DNA of 56,426 nucleotides. Origin: Gammaproteobacteria bacterium HGW-Gammaproteobacteria-4 (lineage in GTDB: Bacteria; Pseudomonadota; Gammaproteobacteria; Xanthomonadales; Xanthomonadaceae). Of the stretch, positions 44,495 to 53,329 are shown piece after piece. The notes below the pieces were generated by a model. That model ran no database searches. It was not told the origin of the DNA and saw only the letters and a program-made list of their open reading frames with translations. Location of the stretch: NCBI GenBank assembly GCA_002839995.1, contig PGZC01000020.1:1-56426 (forward strand), given 5' to 3'. Position 1 is the stretch's first letter. Each line of letters starts with the position of its first letter. The position numbers and the translations under genes are program-made.

Positions 44495-47400
44495 TCAGCG
44501 CGGTGGGGCTTCCGCACGCGGTGCCCACGGTGCCGCACGCCGCGCCCGCGCAACCAGTGCCGAGGTGCGCACGCTCATGTCGTCGAAGAGAGCGTAAATT
44601 GTCGGCAAGAACAGCAAGCTGACGATGGTCGAGAACACCAACCCGCCGACAATGGCGCGCGCCATCGGGTAGTACGGCGGCCCGTCGCCACCGAGCTGCG
44701 GCCCTTCCAGGCACAGCGGCAACATGCCCAGTACCGTGGTGCCCATGGTCATCAGGATCGGGCGCAGACGCTCGCGGCTGCCGGCAACCAACGCATCGGC
44801 GCGCGCCATGCCCTCGCGCCGCAAATTGTTGATGTGCTCGATCATCACGATGCCGTTGTTCACCACCACGCCCATCAGCACCAGGATGCCGATCGAGGCC
44901 ATGATCGAGAACGTGGTGCCGGTGAGCCAGAACAACCAGAACACCCCGAGCGCCGAAAACGCGACGCCGCTGACGATGGCGAACGGAAACAGCAGCGATT
45001 CGAACAGCGCCGCCATCACCACCACGATCATCACCAGCGCCAGCAGGGTGTTGAACACCATCACCTGACCGGCATCGTCGGAGTCGTTGAAGCGGCCGCC
45101 AAAACTCCACGAATACCCCGGCGGGAAACTCATGCGCTTGAGCGCATCTTCCATCGCCTTGCGCGCCTCCGGCGTGGTTTTGCCTGTGGCCAGGCCGGCC
45201 TGGATATCGAGCGCGGTTTGCCGGTTGCTGCGCTGGATCTGGGTGGCGCCGCGCTGCATGCGCACATTGATCACCGACATCAACGGGATCATTTCGCCAT
45301 CGGGGCGACGCAGGTTGAAGCTGCGCAGGTCGTCGACGCCTTGCGTCTGCGCGTTGTCGAAGCGGATCCACATCGGCACTTCGGTATCGTCGCTGCGGAA
45401 CTCGCGCAGCGGCGCGCCACGAATGGCAATGCCGACATAATTGGCCACGTCCTGCGCCGAAAACCCGTACAGCGCGGCACGCTCGCGATCCACGCTGACC
45501 GCCAGTTCGGTCGATTCATCGCCGGTATCGGCACGCACGTCGCGCAGCTCGGGCAACTTCGCAAGATTGGCAACCACCACGTCGGACAGTTCTTTGAGCG
45601 TCTGCGCCGAATCGCCAATCAACGACACCCGCATTCCCTCGCCGCCGCCACCGCCACCGCCGTTGCCATCCAGGCCGACTTCGGCAGTGGCAAGCCGCGG
45701 AATACCCTTGCGGATCTCCTCGATCACCTCCTGCGACGGGCGAATCGCAGCGCCACCGATTTCATCGGGATCGTCGAACAGCGTGATCCGGGTCGCTGCC
45801 CAACCCTGTTCGGAATACCAACTGTATATCTGCTTGATCTGGTACTGCGTGCGGTTTGCTTCCAGGTGGGCCTCGATTTTGGCTACCTCGGCCGACAACT
45901 GTTCCAGCGGATAGGCGCCCTTCCACTTGTAGAACAGCTCGAACTCCCGCCCTTCCTGCTGCGGAAACATGTCGAACTTTGTGCCACTGGCCGGGATCAT
46001 GCTGACCGCCACGATCAGGCCGATGGCGAGCACGCTCAAGCCGCGGTGCGCCAGGCTCCAGCGCAACAACGCGGCATAACGATCCTGCACCGTTCGGATC
46101 ACGCCGCTGTTGCCAAAGCCGCGCTTTGGCGCCTTGATCCGCGCTGAAATCATCGGAATCAGGCTGACCGCGACCAGCCACGAGGCCAGCATCGCCACGG
46201 TGATGGTGATGGCGACATTGGCCAGATACAGCGAAACGAAGTTTTTCTCGCCGAACAGGTTCGGGATGAACACGATGATGCTGGTCAATGTGCCAGCCGA
46301 CACCGCCAGTTGCACGCCGCGCGTACCTTCGATCGCACAGCGCACCGGGTCGTCGGGGTATTTCTCGCGGTACTGGTAAATGCTCTCGGTCACCACTACC
46401 GCGTTATCGACCAGCATGCCGACACCAATCAGCAGCCCCATCATCGACATGACGTTCAGAGTCAGGCCGTAGAAATACATCACCCCAAGCGTCATCACGA
46501 AACACAACGGGATCGCGAGCGAAACCATCAGCGTCGATGGCCAATGGCGCAGGAAAAAGAACAGGATCGCGATCGACAGCAACGACCCGATCAGGCCCGC
46601 CTTGCCCAGCTCGGACAAGGAACTGATGACGCCTTTGGCCTGATCGGAAATGGTGATGAACTGGACGTCCTTGAATTCCGGCGATGCCGCGATCAGCGCC
46701 AGTTGCCCGGCAATCCGGTCCACCACATCCACCAGATTGGCGTTGCGCTCCTTGAAAATATCGATGCCGACCGCGCGCTTGCCATCGAGCCGGCGACCGT
46801 AGTCCACCCGGCTCGGCTTCAGGTGTACGTCAGCCACATCGCTCAGCCGCACACCGCCGCTGGCGATCACCAGGTTACGGATCTGATCCAGGCTTTGCAG
46901 TTCGCCGACCGGCTGCACGCGCAGACGACGATCGCCGTCGTCGATCTCGCCAGCGGATATCGAAAAGTTGGCGGCCTGCAGGCGGGTCGCCAGTTCGTTG
47001 AGGCTCAGGCCGTGCGCGCTGAGCCGGTCGTTGGAAATCGCGATTTCCACTTCCGGCGGCGAAACGCCGGAAATATCGACCCGGGCCACGCCGGCGAGGC
47101 GCTCGATCGGGCGCTTGACCTGATGATCGAGCAAGGTATACGAACGCGTCACATCCTGTTCGCCGGCGAAGCGGATGCGCAGAACCGGCTCATCGCTGGT
47201 GGCGAACTTGAACACGAAGTAGCGTTGCAGGTCGGACGGCAGCTCATCGCGGATCGCATCGATCCGCTCACGCGCCTCGGAGGCAGCGATCTCGATATCG
47301 CGCGACCACGCGAACTCGATGAACACGCTGGCGCCATCGGCGCGCGAGGTCGAGTTCATCCGTTTGATGCCCGACAGCGTTGCCAGCGCTTCCTCGGCCG

Positions 47401-47608
47401 GACGCGTGATCGTGCGTTCCACTTCCTCGGGTGTCGAGCCCGGATACGGCAGGCTGATGAACGCAAACGGCGCCTGGATATCCGGGTTCTCTTCCAGCGG
47501 CAAGCGGGTGGCCGAGATCAGCCCGACCAGCACCATCGTCACGAAAAACATGGTGGCGGTCACCGGCCGCTTCAGGCTCAACTGCGCGAGGCTCCAGCCC
47601 GGTTTCAT
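44495..47608 (-). CDS. RND efflux permease, second of the pair
   Basis: 1037 residues. RND hallmarks are the N-terminal transmembrane helix (PVTATMFFVTMVLVGLISAT), SLPYPGSTPEEVERTITRPA, and TM4 GLLIGVGMLVDNAVVVTESI with the proton-relay Asp. GVVVNNGIVMIEHINNLRRE lies in the second half, with two large periplasmic loops. A glycine run (DGNGGGGGGGEG) interrupts the second periplasmic loop. It overlaps the first permease by 4 nt, so two RND subunits are co-expressed, as in MdtBC-type heterotrimers. Substrates are unknown. Confidence 0.93.
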   Translation of the reverse strand: MKPGWSLAQLSLKRPVTATMFFVTMVLVGLISATRLPLEENPDIQAPFAFISLPYPGSTPEEVERTITRPAEEALATLSGIKRMNSTSRADGASVFIEFAWSRDIEIAASEARERIDAIRDELPSDLQRYFVFKFATSDEPVLRIRFAGEQDVTRSYTLLDHQVKRPIERLAGVARVDISGVSPPEVEIAISNDRLSAHGLSLNELATRLQAANFSISAGEIDDGDRRLRVQPVGELQSLDQIRNLVIASGGVRLSDVADVHLKPSRVDYGRRLDGKRAVGIDIFKERNANLVDVVDRIAGQLALIAASPEFKDVQFITISDQAKGVISSLSELGKAGLIGSLLSIAILFFFLRHWPSTLMVSLAIPLCFVMTLGVMYFYGLTLNVMSMMGLLIGVGMLVDNAVVVTESIYQYREKYPDDPVRCAIEGTRGVQLAVSAGTLTSIIVFIPNLFGEKNFVSLYLANVAITITVAMLASWLVAVSLIPMISARIKAPKRGFGNSGVIRTVQDRYAALLRWSLAHRGLSVLAIGLIVAVSMIPASGTKFDMFPQQEGREFELFYKWKGAYPLEQLSAEVAKIEAHLEANRTQYQIKQIYSWYSEQGWAATRITLFDDPDEIGGAAIRPSQEVIEEIRKGIPRLATAEVGLDGNGGGGGGGEGMRVSLIGDSAQTLKELSDVVVANLAKLPELRDVRADTGDESTELAVSVDRERAALYGFSAQDVANYVGIAIRGAPLREFRSDDTEVPMWIRFDNAQTQGVDDLRSFNLRRPDGEMIPLMSVINVRMQRGATQIQRSNRQTALDIQAGLATGKTTPEARKAMEDALKRMSFPPGYSWSFGGRFNDSDDAGQVMVFNTLLALVMIVVVMAALFESLLFPFAIVSGVAFSALGVFWLFWLTGTTFSIMASIGILVLMGVVVNNGIVMIEHINNLRREGMARADALVAGSRERLRPILMTMGTTVLGMLPLCLEGPQLGGDGPPYYPMARAIVGGLVFSTIVSLLFLPTIYALFDDMSVRTSALVARARRAAPWAPRAEAPPR

Positions 47609-50600
47609 GCGGCATCCCCCTGCGCCAGAGCCTCACTGCGCTCGGCAAGCCGGCGGCGCTCGGTGTACCAGGCGTCGCCGCGACGATCCAGCAGGTCGTA
47701 AACCACCGGAATCACCAGCAAGGTCAACAGGGTCGAAACCGTCAGCCCGCCGATCACCGTGATCGCCATCGGCGCACGCACCTCGGCGCCCTCACCCAAG
47801 CCAAGCGCCAGCGGCAGGAAGCCAAACAGCGTGGTCAATGTGGTCATGATGATGGGCCGCAGCCGCGCCGAACACGCCTCGATGATCGCATCGGCCTTCG
47901 GCCTGCCGGCCTCGCGCAACTGGTTGACCAGATCGATCAGCACGATGGCGTTTTTCACCACGATGCCGGCGAGCAGGATCAGGCCGATGAACACCACCAC
48001 CGACAGGCTGTTGCCGGTCAGCGTGAGCGCCAGCACCGCGCCGACAACAGCGAGCGGGATCGAGAACAGGATCACGAACGGGTGCAGCAACGATTCGAAC
48101 TGCGACGCCATCACCAGATACACCAGGAATATGGCCAGCGCAAACGCGAATACCAGCGAGCGGGTCGATGCATCGAGTTCCTCGCCCTGGCCACCGATGT
48201 GCACGCGCACGCCGCCGGCCAGCGGCTTGTCGGCCAGCATCTGCTCGATGGCCTTCACCGCACTGCCAAGATCGCCATGACGCAACGCGGCGGAAATGAT
48301 CGCGACCCGCACCTGATCCACGCGATGGATTTCCGAGGTGCCGATGGTATTGACGACCTCGGCCACCGCGGACAGCGTTACCGGCCGATCGCTTTCCGGG
48401 TTCACGATCAGGTTCTCGATGTCGGCGACCGAGGACCGGTCCTGCTCGCGCGCACGCACCAGCACATCGATCTTGCGATCGCGGAAACTGTACCGGGTGG
48501 CCACTTCACCGCGCACCTTGCGCACCACCTGATCGGCGATCTGGCGCGTCGTCAGCCCCAGTGCCGCGGCCCGCTCCTGATCGAAGCGGATCTGGATTTC
48601 GGGGAAACCGTCCTCCACCGAGCTTTTCACGTCGGCAAAGCGATCGTCGCCATCCAGGCGTTTCACCAGATCGCGTCCCGCCGCTTCAAGCTGGCCCAGA
48701 TCGCTGCCACGGATTTCGATTTCCAGCGGTGTGGAAAAGCTGAACAGTTCGGGCCGGCCGAACTTGGCTTCGGCGCCCGGATACAACGCCATCGAGGCGC
48801 GCAACCGCTCGATCTCGGCGGCTTCGGTTTCGCGCGGGGCGCCGCGTTCGAGGACCACCGACAGCTTGCCGACGTTCTCGCCGGACTCGGTCGGATTGGC
48901 ATCGAGGCGGGTGCCACTGCCGCTTACCGCATACAGCACGCGCACGCCGGGATCGCCCGCATGCTTGCGCTGCACATCGCGGATCAGTGCATCGGTGTCG
49001 CGCAACTGGGTGCCGGAGGGCAGCTTCACCGTCAGGTCGAAGCGATCCTGTGCGAGTTGCGGGATCAGATCCATGCCCAGGGTCGGAATCAGCGCCAGCG
49101 CGAACGCAAATGCCGCCGCCGCACTGCCGAGCACCAGCCCGGGCCGCGCCAGTGCCGCCGGCAGGATCCGCGCGTAGGCTTTGGCCGCCACGTCGTAACC
49201 GGTCATCAACTGCCCACCGAACCAGCCAAGGGCGCGTCCCACCGTGGCGCGCAGGCCGCGAGCCAACAACGTGATCGACCAGGCGACCGCAAACATCACG
49301 CCACCGAACACCTTGCGCAGCAGCCAACCGATCCCACCCATGCCGCGCTCGATCGGGCGCAACACCGGGTTCCGGGTCATGCCGGCGGCACGATCCGGCT
49401 CGGTCTCCAATATGAACCCGAGTGGCGCGGAAGCGCGCAACGAACTGAGCATCGGAATCAGGGTCAGCGAAACCAGCAGCGAGATGACCATGGCTATCGC
49501 AACGGTCAAGGCCTGATCGCGGAACAACTGTCCCGCCACACCCTCGACGAACACCAGCGGCAGGAATACCGCCACCGTGGTCAGCGTGGACGCGACCACC
49601 GCCATGCTGACTTCCTGCGCGCCCTTCACCGCCGCATCCAGCAGGCCGAGGCCGCGCTCGCGTGCCTTGGCGATGCTTTCCAGCACCACGATCGAGTCGT
49701 CTACCACCATGCCGGTTGCGAGCGCCAGACCGGCCAGCGACATCACGTTGAGATTGATGCCGAACCGGCCCATCACGAAAAACGTGGTGATGATCGAAAT
49801 CGGCAGCGACAGGCCGATCACGAACGTGCTCCAGCCATCGCGCAGGAAGAAAAAGATCAGCAGGATCGCCAGCGCGCCACCCAGCAATGCCTCCGAGCGG
49901 ACCTCGTCGAGGGCTTGGCGGATGAATACGGATTGATCGTCCACCTGGGTCAGTTTGGCGCCCGGCGGAATGTCGGATTCGAGTTGTTTCAGCGCTGCCT
50001 TGACGCGATCCGCCACATCCACCGTGTTGGCATCGCCTTCCTTGTAGATCGCCAGTTCGATCGCTTCGCTGCCATCCAGCCGGATGATCGCCTGGCGCTC
50101 CTTGAAGCCCTGGCTGACCGTGGCGATGTCGCGCAGGTAGATCGAGTAGCCATCGCGATTCACCACCAGCAGATCGCGCATCTGCTGGAGATCGACAAAC
50201 TGGTTGATGGTGCGCACCAGATAGCGTTGCGTGCCCTCTTCCAGGCGGCCGCCGGAAATATTGACGTTCTCCTGGCGCAGTCGATCGATCACCGTGCCGA
50301 CCGACAGGTTCAGGCGCGCGAGCGCCTGCTGATCGAGATCGACCTGAATCTCGTCCTCGAGGCCACCGGAAACCTTGACCGCGGCGACGCCGGCGACCGG
50401 TTCCAGCCGTTTCTTGAGTTCTTCCTCGCCGTACCGGCGCAAGCGCTTGAGCAATGCTTCATCGACACCCGTGACGCTGCTTTCGCCGCTCAGGGCAAGG
50501 CGCATGATCGGCTCGGTGGACGGGTTGAAACGCAGCAGCACCGATTTTTTCGCTTCAAGCGGCAACTGCACCGATTCCAGTTTGTCGCGCACCTCGATGC

Positions 50601-50913
50601 TCGCCTTGTCCATGTCGGCACCCCAGGCGAACTCCAGAATCACGTCGCTCTGCCCGGTACGCGACACCGAATGCAGCTTGCGCAGGTTCTTGACCACGCC
50701 CACCGATTCCTCGATCGGCTCGGTCACCAGGTTTTCGATCTCGCTGGGCGCAGCGCCAACGTACTCGGTGCGCACGGTCAACGTGGGATAGCTCAGGTCA
50801 GGCAGCAGATTGACCTTGAGCTCACGCAACGCCAACAGGCCGAACAGCACCAGGGTCACGGTAAACATCGCCACCGTGACCCGGCGGCGGGTGGAAAAGG
50901 CGACCAGGCTCAT
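47605..50913 (-). CDS. RND efflux permease, first of the pair
   Basis: 1102 residues, with the RND core RRRVTVAMFTVTLVLFGLLA, LSYPTLTVRTEYVGAAPSEI and TM4 AGLALATGMVVDDSIVVLES with paired Asp residues. The second half contains LAGIVVKNAIVLIDLVNQLR. An extra stretch around residues 500-590 carries additional hydrophobic segments (GMGGIGWLLRKVFGG, FAVAWSITLLARGLRA) between the halves, making it longer than its partner. Stop and start overlap both neighbours by 4 nt. It works with the periplasmic adaptor upstream and an outer-membrane TolC-type protein not in the window. Confidence 0.93.
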   Translation of the reverse strand: MSLVAFSTRRRVTVAMFTVTLVLFGLLALRELKVNLLPDLSYPTLTVRTEYVGAAPSEIENLVTEPIEESVGVVKNLRKLHSVSRTGQSDVILEFAWGADMDKASIEVRDKLESVQLPLEAKKSVLLRFNPSTEPIMRLALSGESSVTGVDEALLKRLRRYGEEELKKRLEPVAGVAAVKVSGGLEDEIQVDLDQQALARLNLSVGTVIDRLRQENVNISGGRLEEGTQRYLVRTINQFVDLQQMRDLLVVNRDGYSIYLRDIATVSQGFKERQAIIRLDGSEAIELAIYKEGDANTVDVADRVKAALKQLESDIPPGAKLTQVDDQSVFIRQALDEVRSEALLGGALAILLIFFFLRDGWSTFVIGLSLPISIITTFFVMGRFGINLNVMSLAGLALATGMVVDDSIVVLESIAKARERGLGLLDAAVKGAQEVSMAVVASTLTTVAVFLPLVFVEGVAGQLFRDQALTVAIAMVISLLVSLTLIPMLSSLRASAPLGFILETEPDRAAGMTRNPVLRPIERGMGGIGWLLRKVFGGVMFAVAWSITLLARGLRATVGRALGWFGGQLMTGYDVAAKAYARILPAALARPGLVLGSAAAAFAFALALIPTLGMDLIPQLAQDRFDLTVKLPSGTQLRDTDALIRDVQRKHAGDPGVRVLYAVSGSGTRLDANPTESGENVGKLSVVLERGAPRETEAAEIERLRASMALYPGAEAKFGRPELFSFSTPLEIEIRGSDLGQLEAAGRDLVKRLDGDDRFADVKSSVEDGFPEIQIRFDQERAAALGLTTRQIADQVVRKVRGEVATRYSFRDRKIDVLVRAREQDRSSVADIENLIVNPESDRPVTLSAVAEVVNTIGTSEIHRVDQVRVAIISAALRHGDLGSAVKAIEQMLADKPLAGGVRVHIGGQGEELDASTRSLVFAFALAIFLVYLVMASQFESLLHPFVILFSIPLAVVGAVLALTLTGNSLSVVVFIGLILLAGIVVKNAIVLIDLVNQLREAGRPKADAIIEACSARLRPIIMTTLTTLFGFLPLALGLGEGAEVRAPMAITVIGGLTVSTLLTLLVIPVVYDLLDRRGDAWYTERRRLAERSEALAQGDAA

Positions 50914-52037
50914 TGGCTGGCAGCCGTTGCCGCATTGCCCTTGACCGCGACCGCACTGGCAGCGTCCGGCTCGTTGACAACTTCCACCGTTGCCCCATCG
51001 CGCAACGTCACCTTGCCGACCGTGACCACACCGTCGCCTTCGACCAATCCTTCGCGGATCTCGGCATAGGCGCCGTTGATGAAACCGACCTGCACCTGCG
51101 TACGCACCGCCTTGCCATCGCGCAATACGAATACCGCCGCCTCGCCGTCGCCTTCGATCAGCGCGTCGCGCGGTACCGTCAGCGCATCGGTGCGCTGGTC
51201 GTACACCAGCTCGATGCGGCCGAACATGCCCGGCTGCAACTGACGCACGCCATCAAATGCCGCCGTCACCCGGAACGTACCGCTGCCGGCATCGATCACC
51301 GGGCTCACCCGGTCTACCGACCCGGCAAAGGTACGGCCCGGCAACGCATCCACCTGCATCGTCACCGGCAAGCCGGAATGCATGGTCGAGAACTCGCGCT
51401 CCGGCACATTCAACACCGCCTCCAGGCGCGAGCTGTCGACCACCGTGAACATCGGCGTGTTGGGCTGGATCAGGTTGCCCACCTTGACCATGCGCTGGGC
51501 GATGACCCCGGAAATCGGCGCAGTGATGCTGGTGTAGGACAACTCCAGGCGCGCAATCTGCACCGCTGCGCGCTGCACATCCAGATCCGAACGGATCTTG
51601 CCATGCGCATCGGCGCTGACCAGTTGCCGCTCGAACAACTCCTGCGAGCGTTTGTATTCGCTTTCCAGCTTCTTGAGTTGCGCCTCGGCCTGCGCCAACG
51701 CCAGCCCCTTGCGATCCGGGTCGAGACGCGCCAGCACATCACCGGCCTTGACCGCGTCGCCCTCCTCGGCCATCAGCTTGAGCAGGACCCCCGAAGTCAT
51801 CGACACCACCTGCGCCTCGTTCACCGCCTTCAGCGAGGCGGTTGCCGCATAGCTGGCGCTCATCGGTCGGCGGGCAGCGCGCGCGACCTCCACCGGGATC
51901 GCCGTGTCGGCGTCCTTCTTGTCGGACTCCGCCTTCGCGGCGGCGTCTTTTGCGCCACCCGAGCATGCTGCGAGCAGACTCATTGCGGCAATGGCGACGG
52001 CAAGCGTGAGTTGGCGACGGATAGTTTGAGTGGTCAT
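50910..52037 (-). CDS. RND efflux periplasmic adaptor lipoprotein
   Basis: 375 residues. Lipoprotein signal with lipobox LAAC (AIAAMSLLAACSGG, lipid on about Cys25). Then come the lipoyl half-motifs (EEGDAVKAGDVLARLDPDRK, ISGVIAQRMVKVGNLIQPNT), a short helical hairpin between them, the beta-barrel (FAGSVDRVSPVIDAGSGTFR) and a membrane-proximal domain. AcrA/MexA type. It heads the adaptor-permease-permease operon. The upstream region has a TTGACA box and a near-perfect palindrome (52062-52097). Confidence 0.93.
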   Translation of the reverse strand: MTTQTIRRQLTLAVAIAAMSLLAACSGGAKDAAAKAESDKKDADTAIPVEVARAARRPMSASYAATASLKAVNEAQVVSMTSGVLLKLMAEEGDAVKAGDVLARLDPDRKGLALAQAEAQLKKLESEYKRSQELFERQLVSADAHGKIRSDLDVQRAAVQIARLELSYTSITAPISGVIAQRMVKVGNLIQPNTPMFTVVDSSRLEAVLNVPEREFSTMHSGLPVTMQVDALPGRTFAGSVDRVSPVIDAGSGTFRVTAAFDGVRQLQPGMFGRIELVYDQRTDALTVPRDALIEGDGEAAVFVLRDGKAVRTQVQVGFINGAYAEIREGLVEGDGVVTVGKVTLRDGATVEVVNEPDAASAVAVKGNAATAASQ

Positions 52038-52061
52038 GATCGACTCGGTGTTATGGGTGAG

Positions 52062-52097
52062 TGGTGTTATAGTTACCTATATCACCAAATGTGTCAA
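52062..52097 (-). promoter_or_regulatory. Promoter and palindromic operator of the RND operon
   Basis: Minus strand: a perfect -35 TTGACA (52097-52092), with a weak -10 region TAACTAT at 52075-52069 (16-17 bp spacing). Overlying the -10 and spacer is GGTGTTATAG-TTAC-CTATATCACC (52063-52086), an inverted repeat with 9/10 matching arms, extended by one pair. Size and placement fit a TetR- or MarR-type repressor site. No such regulator gene is in the window, so it would act in trans. Confidence 0.65.
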
Positions 52098-52232
52098 GCG
52101 GGTTCCGGTGTATATGCTGGTCGCTGCGCGCGAAACCCGCGCGTGCAGCAAGTCATGATGACCATCGGCGCATGAATGCGGCGCGAAGTGTGGTGGGCTC
52201 ACGGCGCTGGGAGTGTTCCTCGAACACACCTT

Positions 52233-52262
52233 TTGTCGCGGGGCCGCGACGCTGGTTATACT
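52233..52262 (+). promoter_or_regulatory. Candidate promoter of the cytochrome genes
   Basis: -35 TTGTCG (52233-52238), 18-bp spacer, -10 TATACT (52257-52262), 39 bp before the first cytochrome ATG. A 15-bp inverted repeat GTGTTC-CTC-GAACAC lies just upstream (52213-52227) and could be a regulator site. Confidence 0.55.
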
Positions 52263-52301
52263 TGCTGCTTTACCACCCCGGCCCGACCTGGACGATCGCA
52301 G

Positions 52302-52637
52302 ATGAAGCAACTCAAGTTACGTGCCCTGGCCAGCCTCGCGCTTGCTGCCATCCCGTTTGCTGCGGCGCATGCCGAAGGCGACCCGGCGCTGGGAAGGCAA
52401 CTCGCCTACACCTGTACCGGCTGTCATGGCATCGAAGGCTACAAGAACGCCTATCCGCAATATCACGTGCCGCGCATTGCCGGCCAGAATTACGACTATC
52501 TGCTGTCCGCGCTGACTGCGTACAGGAAAGGCGAGCGCCCGCATCCGACCATGCAGGCACAAGCCGAGAGCTTCAGCGAAACCGACCTGCAAAACCTCGC
52601 CGCATTCATCGCCAGCGCCGGCAAGGTGACCAAGTGA
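52302..52637 (+). CDS. Small exported c-type cytochrome, class I
   Basis: 111 residues. The signal peptide (LKLRALASLALAAIPFAAAH) ends near residue 23. One heme site is CTGCHG, with YPQYHVPRIAGQNYDYLLSA and a Met in HPTMQAQ as probable distal ligand. It resembles one half of a di-heme cytochrome c4. It is followed after 11 bp by a second mono-heme gene of the same type, so the two probably act together as electron carriers in the periplasm. Confidence 0.88.
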   Translation: MKQLKLRALASLALAAIPFAAAHAEGDPALGRQLAYTCTGCHGIEGYKNAYPQYHVPRIAGQNYDYLLSALTAYRKGERPHPTMQAQAESFSETDLQNLAAFIASAGKVTK

Positions 52638-52648
52638 AAGGACAGTCC

Positions 52649-52990
52649 ATGAATCTGCGCTTCATCGCCGCACTCACGCTCGGTCTGGTTGCTTTCGCCG
52701 CACACGCCAACGGCTCGGTGGATGCCGGCAAGCAGAAATCGCAAACCTGCCAGGCATGTCACGGTGCCGACGGCAACGGCGTCGGAATCACGATGTACCC
52801 GGTTCTCGCTGGCCAACATGCGGACTACCTGCGCAAGGCGCTGGGAGACTACAAGTCCGGCGCGCGCAACAACCCGATCATGGCCGGTTTCGCCGGCGCG
52901 CTGAGCGAGCAGGATATTGCCGATCTGGCCGCCTATTTCGCATCGCAACAAGGCCCGTTGATCGAGCTGAACGCCGATCTCCCCAAGTAA
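52649..52990 (+). CDS. Small exported c-type cytochrome, class I (c4/c553-like)
   Basis: 113 residues. Signal peptide MNLRFIAALTLGLVAFAAHA, heme site CQACHGADGNGVG, the YPVLAGQHADYLRKALGDYK segment and distal-ligand region NPIMAGFAGALSEQDIADLA. It is close to the N-terminal domain of cytochrome c4. Co-transcribed with the preceding cytochrome. A possible role is electron delivery to a terminal oxidase, inferred from family only. Confidence 0.9.
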   Translation: MNLRFIAALTLGLVAFAAHANGSVDAGKQKSQTCQACHGADGNGVGITMYPVLAGQHADYLRKALGDYKSGARNNPIMAGFAGALSEQDIADLAAYFASQQGPLIELNADLPK

Positions 52991-53283
52991 CTCGGGACTC
53001 GGGAAAAGCGTAAAGCACTCAGGTCCGCAAAGGACGCAAAAAACGCAAATAACAGCTATAGAGTTGGCGGACAGTCGGGTTTCGCCGCGCGATCGGCACG
53101 GCTCCATGGATGGAGGAGGTAGAGCTGCGTCTGGAACAGCGGCCGAGGATGCCCGAGTGCCGAAAAGCACATGGATGTGCGAGAGCGGCCTCTACCCATC
53201 CTTCGACTGGCTCGGCTTCGTGCTTCCCTTTGCGCACTTGGCGTCCTTTGCGGACCCTCGCTTTTCCCATACTCGGGACTCGT
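52991..53283. repeat. Inverted-repeat-bounded composite repeat island after the cytochrome genes
   Basis: The left end is CTCGGGACTCGGGAAAAGCG, then GGTCCGCAAAGGACGCAAAA (53022-53041). The right end is TTTGCGCACTTGGCGTCC (53229-53246), TTTGCGGACC, then CGCTTTTCCC (53259-53268) and ACTCGGGACTCG. The ends mirror one another, giving a roughly 280-bp element. The interior carries CGATCGGCACGGCTCCATGG and a GCACATGGATGTGCGAGAGC motif also seen near 26.1 and 26.3 kb. No gene is supportable here. Confidence 0.8.
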
Positions 53284-53329
53284 GGTTGGGGCGTGGTGCC
53301 CAACGCGTGGCGAAACCCATCAACACCGC

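Noticed and set aside
44834-46147. Long His-rich open frame antisense to the RND permease
   Set aside because: Similar frames lie opposite nearly every GC-rich gene here; the composition is that of a complementary-strand artefact.
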